64,000 nt of DNA, taken from positions 18,927,867-18,991,866 of the forward strand of contig CM055882.1 of the NCBI GenBank assembly GCA_029582165.1. Direction: 5' to 3'. The position numbers were made by a program, and so were the translations under genes. Every line of letters begins with the position of its first letter. Within the stretch, counting starts at the first letter, position 1. The notes under the pieces are model-generated. The model did no database searches. It saw only the letters and a list, made by a program, of their open reading frames with translations, and was not told where the DNA came from. Origin of the DNA: Portulaca oleracea. Taxonomy: Eukaryota > Streptophyta > Magnoliopsida > Caryophyllales > Portulacaceae. Below, piece after piece: positions 47,405 through 60,263 of the stretch.

Positions 47405-47924
47405 AAATTGGATTCTAATAATCCCTACTTTTGCAAATTGGATAGCAATAATCCATACTTTCAATTTTTATTCTGGTGGTAAAACAAAAATAAAATTGTA
47501 TTGTAGTGGTTCCAAATCCATCACCACATTCTTTTTATTTTTTTCATGCCTACCCTATATTGTTTTTGTTTTTTTGGTTCCTACCCCTAGATAGGTAACG
47601 AAGTGTAGTTACTAAAACATTTTTTAAATTATTTTTTTGAGATTCCGAGCAAATATTATGATTTTTTAAAAGGAATAAAATTGAAAAAATCATAAAAAAT
47701 TGAAAAAAAATGGGAGAAATGCTGTAAATTCATTAAAAATCGTGGTAAAGTGATACAAAGTTTTGAATCAAATGCAACACAAAATCTATGATATTTAGCG
47801 TATACACTCGATTTTGTCCCACTACAATACAATTTTATTTTTTTTTGGACCACCAGAATCCAAAATGATAGTAGGGATTATTGGCATACAATTTGTGATA
47901 GTAGGGATTATTAGAATCCAATCT

Positions 47925-47927
<3 letters not shown>
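47402..47927. mobile_element. Element C: micron-like MITE
   Basis: 526 bp with ends GGGAAATTGGATTCTAATAA and inverted GGGAGATTGGATTCTAATAA. Interior in the same orientation as A and F (GGTTCCAAATCCATC on the left, TATGATATTTAGCG on the right). The right TIR has the GATAGTAGGGATTATTGGCA variant shared with E. No coding capacity. Confidence 0.88.

Positions 47928-48002
<75 letters not shown>
47928..48002. repeat. (TA)n tract 3
   Basis: About 37 TA units between elements C and D. Confidence 0.9.
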
Positions 48003-48004
<2 letters not shown>

Positions 48005-48520
48005 AAATTGGATTCTAATAATCCCTACTTTTGCAAATTGGATGACAATAATCTCTACTTTCAATTTGTATTCTGGTGATCCAAAAAAAAATAAAATTGT
48101 ATTGTAAAAATCGGGAGTATACCCTAAATATCATAGATTTTGTGTTGTATTCGATTCAAAACATTGTATAACACTTAACCACGATTTTTAATGAATTTAC
48201 AACATTTCTCTCAATTTTTTTTCAATTTTTTTAATGATTTTTTCAATTTTAATTCATTTTAAAAAATGATAATAATTCCTCGGAATCTCAAAAAAATAAT
48301 TTAAAAAATGTTTTAATAACTACACTTCATTACGTATCTGGGGGCAGGAACCAAAAAAACAAAAACAATATGGGGTAGGCATGAAAAAAATAAAAAGAAT
48401 GTGGTGATGGATTTGGTACCACTACAATACAATTTCTTTTTTGGACCACCAGAATACAAATTGAAAGTAGGGATTATTGCCATCCAATTTGCAAAAGTAG
48501 GGATTACTAGAATCCAATTT

Positions 48521-48523
<3 letters not shown>
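48003..48523. mobile_element. Element D: micron-like MITE, inverted interior
   Basis: 521 bp with ends GGAAATTGGATTCTAATAAT and inverted GGGAAATTGGATTCTAGTAA. The interior runs opposite to C (CTAAATATCATAGATTTTG on the left, GATGGATTTGGTACC on the right). Confidence 0.88.

Positions 48524-48597
<74 letters not shown>
48524..48597. repeat. (TA)n tract 4
   Basis: About 37 TA units between elements D and E. Confidence 0.9.

Positions 48598-49764
<1,167 letters not shown>

Positions 49765-49817
<53 letters not shown>
49765..49817. repeat. (TA)n tract 6
   Basis: About 26 TA units between element F and the LINE-2 3' end. Confidence 0.9.
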
Positions 49818-49820
<3 letters not shown>

Positions 49821-49893
49821 AAATATGTGAAATTTCATTGAAATCAAATAAGGCAAAAAAATGCCAAATTACAAAATTAAGGACACAGTATGT

Positions 49894-52800
49894 CTAAGTA
49901 TTTTGTATGTTTTTGTGTATTTCTAACAAGAAAAAGAGTCCTATCCCTGAGGTGATGCTTAATGCTACAAAAAACTTGCTCCGGAGCTGTCCTGGTGTTC
50001 TTGAAAACACTTGTGTTCCGAGTTTGCCAGATATTGTAGATGTAAGAAGCATAGATAGCGTAGATTACTTGCTTTCGATGCCTATCACATTTTAGGTTTA
50101 ATAGTTTTCGACCTCATTCTTCCCATGTAGACGCCCTAGGAAGATGTATCCAGTTGTGAAGATGTCTTCTTATCCCTTCTGCAAAAGTGCAACTGTAGAG
50201 GAGATGACCAATAGTTTCATCGTGCTGGTTGCACATTGGACAAGTAAGTGGGAGATTGGGAATGTGAAGCCTGGTTTTCACTTTGAGTTTGCCGTGTATG
50301 GCCACCCAATCATAAAAAGAATGTTTTTTATTGTTGAATTTGTTCCAAACCACCCTTGCCCAGTGCCATCTTGTGTCTTCCCCACTTAACGCTTTGTAGC
50401 CTTCCTTCACTGAATAGTGATCTCGGGGGATCCCTGTTCCTTTGATGCGTTCCTTTACTGCACATAATTTTTTAAAGTACCAACACATGTCCCCCTTTGG
50501 TTGATACTCCCACCAGTCTCGGCCTTTGATGTATCGTTCGTGAATCCATTTTATCCAAAGGCTTTCTTTGTAGCCAACAATTGCCATAACTTGCTTTGTG
50601 ACCAGGGCAGTGTTCCCGTATTTTAGATTTTTAATGCCTAAACCCCCACAAGCTTTGGATTTGCAGACCGTCTGCCAACTAATGGGCGGGGCTTTTGCAT
50701 AGGTGTCATCAGCCCCCTAGAGAAAATTTCGGCAGAGTTTTGTGATTTGATCAATGACTTGTTGAGGGATGATCATCATTGAGGCCCAGAAAGTGAACGC
50801 ACCTATGATGACACTATTGATAAGAACTACTCTGCCAGCATATGATATATTGCTCGTCCTCCAACTTCTGATTCTCGAAGTGATTTTATCAACAAGTTTC
50901 CGGCATTCCATTTTGCTTAATCTGTCGTCTGTAACTGGCATACCCAAGTAATAGAAGGGCATATTCCCATCCTCAAAACCAGTGATTTGTTTGATCTCAT
51001 TTTTGATCTGGTGGGGGACTCCATTGATCAAAACAGTTGATTTACTGGCGTTTGTAGTGAGCCCCGACGTGTTCTTGAAATGTTGCAGAATATCCATGAT
51101 CTTTTGGACTGTGTAAGTGTCCGCAGCACTGAAGATCATTAAATCATCGGCAAAAATGAGATGAGTGAGTTTGAGATCCGTACACCTTGGGAAAAATTAG
51201 AATTTGGTATCTTGCGAAGCAAAAGCCAAGCTGCTAGATAGATATTCCATGGATAGAACGAAAAGGAGGGGTGAGATGGGGTCTCCTTGACGTAGCCCTT
51301 GTGTTTCCTTGAAATATCCATAATTGCCGCCATTAATCTGGATGGTATAAGTTGGGGTAGAAATGCAGCTTATGATCCTGTCAATGTATTGTGTTGGGAA
51401 TTTATAGCCATGAAGTAGTTCCTTTATAAAGTCTCATTGCACGCTGTCAAAAGCTTTCCTCAGATCTATCTTGAATATGCATTTTGATTGAGTGTGTTTT
51501 CTACGGATGCCCCGACTCAGCTCATGACACATTAGAACATGGTAAAGCATCTCTCTCCCGAGGATGAAAGCTGTTTGGCTTTCATTTACCATATTTGTGA
51601 GGACTGCGCGAAGTCTTGAAGCAATCAGCTTTGAGACATTTTATAAAATGTATTGCAGCAAGCTATTGGCCGGAAATCTGAAGCTGAGTTTGGGTTCTCA
51701 ATCTTGGGTATGAGAGTTACGATTGTTGAATTTAGAGCAGGGAGCATCTTTCTAGTCTCAAAGAATTCCTTGATTGCCGCACAAAATATGCCTTCTAGTT
51801 GACGCCATGTGTGTTTGAAAAAACCACCGGAATAGTCGTCTGGCCCTGGGGATTTGATGTTTGGGATCGAGAAAAGTGCAGCCTTGATTTCCTGGTTTGT
51901 GAAAGGCACACACAGCTGAACCTGTTGTTGAATAGAAAGTACTGGACCATTCAGCATAATGTGCTGGTTGATAGTCTGTCTTTAGCCTTGGTTCTCACCC
52001 AATAATTTATGGAAATAATCTACAAGATAGTTTCCAATATCTGAAAACCTGTTATAGGGGTTCCATCTTGATCTGTCAAAGTATGGACAGTGCTTGCTAA
52101 TTTCCTCCTTTTCATTTTACTGAAAAAATACTTTGAGCAACTATCCCCAAAGGCATTGGCATGTAGCTTGCATTGTTGAGAAATCAGCTTTTCGGCAGAA
52201 TCTAATATAACCCTATAATTCTTCTTTGCTTCAGCTTCATCTGCAAGAAGTTGTTGGCAAGTAGGATCTGCAGTTAACTGATCCTGAATGTTTATCAACT
52301 TTTTCCTGGCATTCTCACTCTGTTGATGAATGTCATTAAAATTTCTGCGATTCAATGACTTGAGAACAAGCTTAAGGGACTTCAGAAGGTGATAGATTGT
52401 ATGCATATGGGATCCTTTCCTCCTATTATTGATTGCGCCGTGAATAATATTTGCAAACTCTGTATAATTTGCCCACATATCACAATAACGAAAACGAGTA
52501 CTCGGTTGAGTACCTGCTGTAAGCACAAGACAAATTGGTTTATGATCAGATAAACTTTGTTGCAAATAAGTCCCCATCATGTGGTCATTGGCCAACAACC
52601 AATCCTCATTATAGAAAATCCTGTCGATCTTCGACTGGACATGCCCATTGGACCAAGAATATGGTGCTCCATGACAGTTTAGTTCAGCAAGTTGACAATA
52701 ATCAATACAACACTTGAAATCATGGGTTTCAAAATGATTGATTGTTGTCCCATTAGTTCTGTCTCGCTCATGAAGGACAGAATTAAAATCCCCTATAATA

Positions 52801-53207
52801 CACCATGTTGCATCCATGTGAGCTAAAATACTTTTCAATTTGTCCCAGAGAGGAACTCTATCTTCAATTATGTTGAAACCATACACAAAAGTGTAGTAGG
52901 CTTTTGTATTTGTGTTGTAGTCTGTGATATGACAGTGCAGAGTTTGTGTATCTTTCTGGATCAACTGGACAACAACCTTATTTGTCTTCCAAGCAAGAAA
53001 AATGCGACCTCCTCTATGGATATTAAAATTATTGCAGGATGCCCAAGAGTTAAACATACCTTTGGTCAAGGTGTGCTCCTTTTCTGGTTTGATTTTTGTT
53101 TCAAGCAAGCAAACAATACTCACTTTTGTGCCACGCAGGAAGATATTGATATCTTCTTGCTTTCTGGGGTCATTGAGATCCCTTACATTCCATGTGATGA
53201 TCTTCAT
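49894..53207 (-). pseudogene. LINE-2 ORF2: endonuclease, reverse transcriptase, zf-RVT
   Basis: About 1100 codons. The endonuclease (53207-52530) is uninterrupted: MKIITWNVRDLNDPRKQEDI, LLETKIK, IGDFNSVLHERDR, GAPYSWSN, SKIDRIFYN and SDHKPICLV, which cover the APE catalytic set. RT begins around 51900 (NIKSPGPDDYSGGFF, STIVTLIPKIENPNSASDFR), is frameshifted between 51625 and 51333, and resumes at HLIFADDLMIF (about 51150). zf-RVT follows (about 50290-50190; CPMCNQHDETIGHLLYSC). Unlike LINE-1 there is no RNase H domain. There are stops at about 52020, 51990, 50714 and 50114 and at least two frameshifts. The ATG overlaps the ORF1 stop as ATGA. Confidence 0.88.
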
Positions 53208-54510
53208 AGGGGATCTTGATCAGATCCTGAGGAGCTCTCACTCCCCTCATCTTCTGTTTCTCCTTCTGTCATTGAATTCACATGGGATTCATCTGCATTC
53301 TGTTCCTCATTTCCTTCTAGGAGTTGGAATTGATTTGCAATGGGAGGGGCAGAAATGCTGTGATTTGTGGTTGGACGATGACTCTTATATGTGTCTCTCC
53401 TAGAAGAGGTGATCTTGATGAAGCCATCATCATCAACTGCCCTGTCTTTCACTTGATTCTCCACTCCTGAGTTGATTTGCTTTGCTTTGTTTGATTTGTG
53501 CTGATCTTTTTGTCATCTGCTTTGATCTTCTTTTTACATTCTGCTTCTATGTGACCCAGCATCTGGCAATAACCACATGTAGTAGGTTTCCATTCGTATT
53601 CCACCGTTTGTGTTATCACCACATCTTCCTCATTGACATATTTTATCTGCTCTGGAAATTGGCCATCCAGTTTAACCTCCACCAATACACGAGCACAGGT
53701 GAGATTTATTCTTTCCTTTGTGGCTTTATCTGTCTTTGGTATTCCAACTAGACTAGCTAGCCTGCTGAGATTTTGTGTGCTCCAATATTGGATATCCAAA
53801 TGCTAAAATTTGATCCAGATTGGAAGTGTTTGAAAATCAGCTATGTTTATTGTTTGTGAAGGATTCCATGGCTTGACTACAAAAGGCTTCTTATCAAAAA
53901 AATAGATACATCTTTTTAGTACCTCTTCTTGTTCTGCTTCTTTGTTGAAACGCACCAAAAAAATACCTTTTCGCACAGTAGCAATTTTCCCCATATCATA
54001 TTGAGACCAGATCCGCTTGATAAAGCCTTCGATAACTGGAAAATGAGGATTTGCCCCAACCACTCGACAAAGGATAGATGATTTCCAATAGTCGATTTCT
54101 TGTTGAACATATTCTTTTTCAATCTTTGCAATTGGGGATCCATCAATTACATTTGCTTCGATGAACTCAAGGTTGCTGCCCTCGTCTGGATCTAGCAGGG
54201 AAACATAAGATGTAGTTTTCCTATGTTCCTAATGGGCATAAGTATGATTCTTTACCTCTTGAGCTGGATATGAATTCCGGTCTGAAGGTTCAGCAATTTC
54301 CGATTGGTTTGCCTGAGATCCAATGTCAGTCTCAGCAACAGCGACAGTGTTGGAGGTCTCTTTTGATTCACCTTCGATTGTTGCTGTATTCGTGCTCGGA
54401 ATGTCTTTCTTCGGCTTCTTGGCTTGTTGTCGGATGGTGTTCTTCCTGGTCTTTGCCATAGCGAGGGCCAAGGGCCCTGGACTCAGGAAGCAGATCCCAA
54501 ATTCGCCCAA
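53204..54510 (-). pseudogene. LINE-2 ORF1 (DUF4283-like, zinc knuckle)
   Basis: Segments 54510-54229, 54063-53803 and 53799-53449 share one frame and are separated by in-frame stops. A frameshift near 53460 leads to the last part (53464-53204). Landmarks are a basic N-terminus (MAKTRKNTIRQQAKKPKKD), the DUF4283-type core (GIFLVRFNKEAEQEEVLKRC, KPFVVKPWNPSQTINIADFQ, LPIWIKF) and a CX2CX4HX4C knuckle (CGYCQMLGHIEAEC, about 53590-53550). It ends in an acidic Ser-rich tail. It is an RNA-binding LINE protein, now broken. Confidence 0.82.
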
Positions 54511-54539
54511 ATCGCCAAGAGAGAGACAAGAGAGAGAAA

Positions 54540-54542
<3 letters not shown>

Positions 54543-54580
<38 letters not shown>
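54543..54580. repeat. (TA)n tract 7, right half of the hAT microsatellite
   Basis: About 19 TA units, followed by hAT-like sequence (AATTTTGATT...). It pairs with tract 1 at 33935. Confidence 0.85.
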
Positions 54581-54583
<3 letters not shown>

Positions 54584-54993
54584 TTTGATTAAAAAAAAAT
54601 TTACACAAATATTAAATTAAAAGGAGCATAATCAACTCCTAAAAAAAGGTTGTGTACCAGTAGAAAGAATTAGCCCACTGACTAGTGACCTCTAGCCCAC
54701 TACCCAAGTCAAGTACCCAAAACCCGATTTCTTAATTTGCAATTTCACTCGAAAAATCGGAACTGAGCTTGATTTTTTTTTTTATTTTTATTGAACGATG
54801 ATTTTTCAATTTTGATGGAAATAAAGGCGGTTCTGGTTAACCAGTGACACCGCACCGTTAAATCCGGTGCACCATTTTAAAAAAATCGGGTTTTCTAGTG
54901 ACGGTTCTGGTTCATGATTTCGGAAAACAGTTTTGGCCGGTGCACCGCTTCGTGAAACCGTCACCGCACCGAATCACACTGTGAACACCCCCA

Positions 54994-55001
54994 CCTAATG
55001 G
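54994..55001. repeat. hAT target site duplication (right)
   Basis: CCTAATGG, matching 33748-33755. Confidence 0.85.
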
Positions 55002-55825
55002 TATATCAGGATAGTTCCTAATTGTAGGTGTTGGTTGAGATGCATTAGCTTTCATAAAGGTATTCTCAAAGAATTCTGCATCTCTAGTCTCTACAATCAC
55101 ATTAGATTGTAAGTCCAACATCCTGTATACTTTAGAAATTTCAGCATAACCTACAAAAATACTCTTGATTGCCCTTGGGCCTAAATTAGTCCTCTTTTGA
55201 TCAGAAACTCTATAATAGGCAATACACCCCCACACTTTGAAGTATTTAATGTTAGGATTTCTTCCTTTCCACACATCATATGGAGATACCTTTGTTTTCT
55301 TAGAAGAAATTCGATTATGGACATGGAAGACAGTTAAGAGTGCTTCCCCCCATAAATTTGTTGGCAAATCAACATTTAATAACATGGCATTAACCATATT
55401 ACATAGAGTCTGATTTTTCCTTTCAGCAAGGTCATCCTATTGAGGTGTTCTAGGGGCTGTTCTTTGATGGATGATACCATGGTTCTCACAGAATTCATCA
55501 AATTCAATTGGGAAATATTCCCATCCCCTATCACTCCTTAGAATTTAAATTCTTTTTTCCTTTTAATTCTCAACTTCAGCCTTGTAGCGTTTGAACATGT
55601 CAAATGCTTCCTCCTTAGTTCGCAATAAATATACATAAGTGTATCTCGAACTATCATCAATGAATGTGATACAATATCTTTTACCACCCCTAGTAAGCAT
55701 TCCATTCATTTCACATATGTCAGAATGAACCAAGTCTAGAATTTGTGTATTTCTCTCAACCTTAGGGAAAGGTTTTTAGTGAATTTAGCCTGAGTGCAGA
55801 TTTCACACTTAGAAACATTTGAATC
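55002..55825 (-). pseudogene. Copia-1 integrase
   Basis: The frame from 55397 (MVNAMLLNVDLPTNLWGEAL ... VHNRISSKKTKVSPYDVWKG, KYFKVWGCIAYYRV, IFVGYAEISKVYR) is the C-terminal part of a Copia integrase and its linker. It continues up to the hAT TSD. Upstream (55825-55400) the core is shifted and stopped several times (for example SLMIVRDTLMYIYCELR for the RYTYVYLLR-type block). The family enzyme inserts the cDNA; this copy is broken. Confidence 0.82.
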
Positions 55826-56776
55826 TTACTGACAAGAGAAATACCCATCCTTGATTATAAACTTCAACGAATTGAAATTTAAATGTCCTAGCCTAGCATG
55901 CCAAACTGAATAAGAATCAACAAGATAAGCAGAACTAGGTACTTCATTTATTTCATTCAGACTTAGTCTAAACATGCCCTCACAATCATAACCTTTGCCA
56001 ACAAATACAGTGTTCTTAGTAATAACAATCTGATTTGAATCTACTACAACTACAAATCCCTTCTTATTCAAAATATTTCCTGAAACTAGATTCTTCCTCA
56101 TATCTGGAACATGAAAGACATTCACCAACGTGCGTTTCCTCCCTGATGTGAAGTTCAACTCTACCGTTCCTAGTCCAAGGACTTTGGCCGGAGTGTTGTT
56201 CCCCATGAGGACCTCACGATCTGCCACAACTTCATAAGCTTTAAATTGTGACCTGTCATAACAAACATGTATAGAGGCACCTGTATCATACCACCAACCA
56301 GAAGGCTTGCCTACATTAGCCATATGTATCTCAGTAATCATATTTAAATAAAGATTAGATACCATGGCAATCAAGTCCTTTATGTTCTCCTCTACCATGT
56401 TAGCCTTGGAAGAATCTCCATTCTTGGCCGCCAAATCAGCCTTCATTTTCTTGCAATCTTTAATGTAATGTCCTTTGCCCGTACAATAGTAACAATGACT
56501 ATTCTGCTTCTTAACACCCTTAGTAACCTTGCCTTTGAAAGTGGACTTGTCTTTCTTTGCCTTAAGGGATTTGTCTTTCTTTGTCTTAGACTTCTCCTCA
56601 GTCACGACATTAACCTTTGAACTATTGGCTAAATACACAACATCTCTTTTACGATTCTCCTCCTCAATCCTGAGATGTCTGAGTATTTTTTCAACAGTGA
56701 AATCTTCTGACATGTGCAGAAGTTTCTTCCTGTAGTCATTCCATGTGGGTTGTAATTTTGCAATAATCGCCCCCAC
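55826..56776 (-). CDS. Copia-1 gag C-terminus, protease and pre-integrase
   Basis: An open 316-codon block. It runs from the gag C-terminal half (VEKILRHLRIEEENRKRD) through a Lys-rich stretch and a zinc knuckle CYYCTGKGHYIKDC (about residues 95-108). The protease active site follows (WWYDTGASIHVCYD, about residues 160-173; DTGA intact), then HVPDMRKNLVSGNILNKKGF and the GAG-pre-integrase block SVWHARLGHLNFNSLK. It is separated from the upstream gag block by a stop near 56786, so it is one piece of a broken polyprotein. The active site itself is preserved. Confidence 0.82.
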   Translation of the reverse strand: MGAIIAKLQPTWNDYRKKLLHMSEDFTVEKILRHLRIEEENRKRDVVYLANSSKVNVVTEEKSKTKKDKSLKAKKDKSTFKGKVTKGVKKQNSHCYYCTGKGHYIKDCKKMKADLAAKNGDSSKANMVEENIKDLIAMVSNLYLNMITEIHMANVGKPSGWWYDTGASIHVCYDRSQFKAYEVVADREVLMGNNTPAKVLGLGTVELNFTSGRKRTLVNVFHVPDMRKNLVSGNILNKKGFVVVVDSNQIVITKNTVFVGKGYDCEGMFRLSLNEINEVPSSAYLVDSYSVWHARLGHLNFNSLKFIIKDGYFSCQ

Positions 56777-56785
56777 TTGAAGTGA

Positions 56786-57289
56786 CTATGATATCTTAAC
56801 CTGAAGATCATGAAATCTATTGACAAGAACCTGCAACTCATGCACTTGGTCTAGAATAGGTATATCATCTGACATATGAAAATCAAAGTACTTCATCATA
56901 AGAAATTTGTCAGTACCTTGTCTCTCTGTGTTGTATTTTTCTTCGAGGGCTTTCCAGATGTCCTTTGGTGACTTCCATGAAACGTACAACTTGTACAGAC
57001 GTTCCAACAGGGATTGCAGAATGTGTCCTCTACATAGAAATTCGTCCTCCTCCCGTTTCTTCTTTGCTTCATTCAATTTTTGAATCCCTCCAGGATCCAT
57101 TTTCTCTTGTTCCTCCTTTGATGGGTTCGGTAGATCGCTCAAGTTTGCATCCAGAACATATGCAATCTTCAGTGCTGTCAACATGAATAAGATCTTGTCC
57201 TTCCATCGCATGAAATTTGTGCCATCAAACTTGTCCAACCTTATGAGATCTTGATTCATGATTCTGAATGCAATGTCTGAATCAGCCAT
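56786..57289 (-). CDS. Copia-1 gag N-terminal block
   Basis: 167 codons from MADSDIAFRIMNQDLIRLDK. It holds the Copia gag landmarks FDGTNFMRWKDKILFMLTAL, WKSPKDIWKALEEKYNTERQ, and LMMKYFDFHMSDDIPILDQV followed by HELQVLVNRFHDL. The start codon is only 20 bp from the 5' LTR. The stop at 56786 separates it from the next block, so it would yield only a truncated gag. The same start occurs in the relic at 3414. Confidence 0.82.
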   Translation of the reverse strand: MADSDIAFRIMNQDLIRLDKFDGTNFMRWKDKILFMLTALKIAYVLDANLSDLPNPSKEEQEKMDPGGIQKLNEAKKKREEDEFLCRGHILQSLLERLYKLYVSWKSPKDIWKALEEKYNTERQGTDKFLMMKYFDFHMSDDIPILDQVHELQVLVNRFHDLQVKIS

Positions 57290-57309
57290 AGAAAATCTTG
57301 TTTTAAAAT

Positions 57310-57937
57310 TGTTAGAAATTCAGAGATGGGATTGATGCTTTGAGGCGTGAATGTGATCACTTTCGTTAAGACAAGATTTGCTCCTCATGCGAATTCGTGT
57401 GTCTCCAGGATACAACAAAGTTTCCTGGATTAACGAATATATATAATCATCAATCCCTCATGGTTGCCTGATCTCTATCCATTGTACAAGATATGGATAA
57501 GAACAGTTTGTGGAAAACTGCTAATGTCAGTTCATAACTGTAAGCAACCAACCCTGTCAACTATAAAATTATTATAAAGGAAAAGGAAAAAAAAAGGATT
57601 GGTTATTATAGTTGCTCCTTTGCTCCGAACTCACGTGCGCCTAATAAGCGCCCTACAACCCACATCGCGCGCGGGTGTGCATGTGCGGTTAAATGGTTCG
57701 CATTGAAGCTTAACCCAAGCACATTTTAGCCCAGTCCATGGTTTATTTATTTGTAAGTCCATATAACTCTTTAACTTATAAAGAGCTATAATATAACTTA
57801 CTTTGTCCATGTGAGACATTATTAATAAAACCTATTTATATTCTCTAGGAGCTAGGGATTACATTATTCTATCCATGTGGGATCTTGATAGAAGTAATAC
57901 ATTAATTCCCTCATTAAATTTCACTAACTATTCAACA
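57310..57937 (-). repeat. Copia-1 5' LTR
   Basis: 628 bp, TGTTGAATAG...TTTCTAACA on the minus strand. It lacks the filler patch of the other LTR, so it better represents the original sequence. Contains a CG-rich segment (GCGCGCGGGTG) at about 57666-57676. Confidence 0.88.
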
Positions 57938-57942
57938 ATGTC
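57938..57942. repeat. Copia-1 target site duplication (right)
   Basis: ATGTC, matching 30784-30788. Confidence 0.75.
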
Positions 57943-58378
57943 ATCTTAGGAAGAAAATAGGAAACAATCTACAATGAAATCTCAGTCTCCATCATCTATG
58001 CTCCATTAAACTTTCCCTAACCTCTCATTCCTCCCTTACTATCCTCTCCATTGCAAATCACGTAGATCAATCTTAAACCCTTTCACGGTCGTCGATTTCC
58101 ACCAAAATGTGAATCTACCCATACATAGCTAGTTGTTGATTCATACCCTTCATGATGTAAGTTATTCACTGTAAAAAATAATAAAAAATGATAAATAAAG
58201 AATACCCCTACTCCAAACTAAACACTTCATTATATATAAGCTGTCGGTCGCGCGAAAAAATTCTGCAACCAATATGATATCGGTAGCTTTGTTAAGTCGT
58301 CGTATCCTTATTATGTTGTAGCGTTGCAGCAAGACTTACAACAAACCTCAGATAGGGTAAAATCACTTATAGTCTATG
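57943..58378. other. Interior of the outermost TIR element
   Basis: No gene. Unassigned non-coding DNA that leads into the right inverted repeat. Confidence 0.5.
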
Positions 58379-58531
58379 TGAGGTAAGGTAAAAATTATTT
58401 CACAAAGGTGGGGTGTGCAATAATAATTACACCAAACTTCAGGTAGGATAAAAAACACTTAGCGCTATTGTGAGGTAAGGTAAATTATTTCACAAATGTG
58501 GAGTGTGTAAAAATTATCACAGCAAATCTCA
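58379..58531 (-). repeat. Right inverted repeat of the outermost element
   Basis: Reverse complement of 30500-30658, with scattered differences. Confidence 0.75.
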
Positions 58532-58572
58532 AGTAAGCTAAACTGAAGTAATTATATATATATATATTAGTC

Positions 58573-59320
58573 TTGCAGGTAGATAGTAAGGATATTATTG
58601 TTCTTCAAACTCTTAAAAACTCAACACCTTCTACTGAATCTTCCTATCAAATTTTGAGTATTTGGAAGAAGTGCAACTGCTGCGTCTTCAACAACTCTGT
58701 TTTCAACGACACCAGAGTCATCCTTCGTGCCAAGAGAAGCTTAACAGAATGGCGAGCAAGGAGAAGATTATCTTCCCATAATCAACCTCCCCTCAACCAC
58801 AACAATTACAGATGTCATTGACCGCGCAATTATATCCAGGTTCGATCGACATAGCTAGAGTTCGGATGGGTCAAACTAAACTTTGATGGATTGCTCAACA
58901 ATCAAGGTTCAATAGCTGGGTTCGTACTGCGTTGCCATTTGAGTAGATTAATGAAAATAGGGGCTATGCTTGTTAACACTCATTCCATTATGATGACGGA
59001 GGCCTTGTCATTCCTCTTTGGTCTCCGACTAATAATCTACGCTGGACTCTCCAAAGTCTAGACTGAACGAGATAGTGTGATCCTCATCCATGCTATTCGA
59101 GACTCTATTCACATCCTTTGGAAAATTGACATGAGTATCCGTGACATCAAAAAACCTTTTTCAAGTAGCTTGAAGATTTTTCTTTACATCATATCTATCG
59201 AGACCAAATTTTGCAGCAGGTTGAATGACTAGTTAGGGCTATTTTTTAAATAATATTATTATCTGGAGTTGTAGTCCTTCTTTCAAATTTTCATCGATAT
59301 TATATGCGGACAACTTGGGG
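58573..59320 (+). pseudogene. LINE 3' fragment: zf-RVT end and RNase H
   Basis: Plus frame from about 58630 reads SIWKKCNCCVFN, then a linker, then the RNase H style block GWVKLNFDGLLNNQGSIAGF, MMTEALSFLFGLRLIIYAGL and DSVILIHAIRDSIHI, ending near SSSLKIFLYIISIETKFC. These match the C-terminal RNase H type seen in LINE-1 but in a different, more decayed family. Several stops. Upstream RT and endonuclease are missing, so this is 5'-truncated. Confidence 0.68.
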
Positions 59321-60242
59321 AGATGCCTTGATAGAAGCGTCCTACAAGTCTGGATTGTAGAACCCCCGCTGTAGGTGCATGGACCTCAAAGGATCCGTCT
59401 GATGATATTCACACAAAACTATAACAACAACCTCACACCACAGTCCTCAAAGGACCTCCGAGAGGTTTTGTCGCGAAAATGATAAAATTGCTACATTTCT
59501 AAGGAAAGTATATCAAAGCCCGATACTATTCAAAATCTTGAATATTGCTTGGTATACTAATTCTAGACCCTAATATGCTTACAGAATCTTTCACAAGAAG
59601 AAAATGGAAAGCATACATATCCGGTAGAAATCAAATGCCAAGATGGAAAGAATTCGGATGATCTCAAATCAAGAAACAGAGAACAACAAATCAATCCATA
59701 TATCCGTTGACCACCAGCAAGGAAGGAAATCTGCAAGAAGACTATAAATCATTTCATAACTATAAGTAGAAAATTCAATTCTATTCAAAGGCAAGAAATC
59801 GAAGGTTGAAGGAAATTTGAGTGAAAAGTTTCTTAGTTGTAACCAAAGAGATTTTGGTGAGTTTGTGAGTAACCAGAGGTTTGTTCTAGTGAGATTAGAA
59901 AACTTTCTGTAGTAGAGGAACAAACGCCTGTTTTCACGAGTTGAGAACTTCACCATTCTGACTGGTGAATGTCAAGTGTATCCGTGATCACCTACATCTC
60001 GACTGTAATCTCCTTACTGTAAGCTGTGTCAAGGTCCTTAAACACTTTAGCTATTGAAAGTACTAGTTTGCATTAGTATTGTAATTAATGTCCTTATTTC
60101 TGCCAATTCAATAAAAGAAAGGTTTTCCTTTATACTATGTTTTTGAATCTTAAACAAAGTCAAGATTAGAAACTAATGTCCTCATCATCAAGTGTGCAGA
60201 TTCCAAAAGACCCTATTCACCCCCCTCTAGGGTTCTTTCAAG

Positions 60243-60255
60243 TGGTATCAGAGCC
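60243..60255 (+). other. Copia-3 primer binding site (initiator Met-tRNA)
   Basis: TGGTATCAGAGCC, 2 bp after the LTR end. Confidence 0.88.
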
Positions 60256-60263
60256 TAGTCCAC

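Larger units (their letters stand above)
49818..54542 (-). mobile_element. LINE-2, near full-length but degenerate, inserted in (TA)n
   Basis: A 4.7 kb minus-strand non-LTR element with ORF1 (54510-53204) and ORF2 (53207-49894). The 3' end reads ...TTTCAATGAAATTTCACATA then TTTTAC and passes straight into (TA)n (49817 downwards), without a clear A tail. The 5' end (CTCTCTCTTGTCTCTCTCTTGG, within 54500-54540) also meets (TA)n. The target was therefore the same microsatellite that holds elements B-F. Confidence 0.85.

Noticed and set aside
59669..59956. 95-residue minus frame
   Set aside because: Lies inside the Copia-3 LTR region on the opposite strand; no recognised motif.
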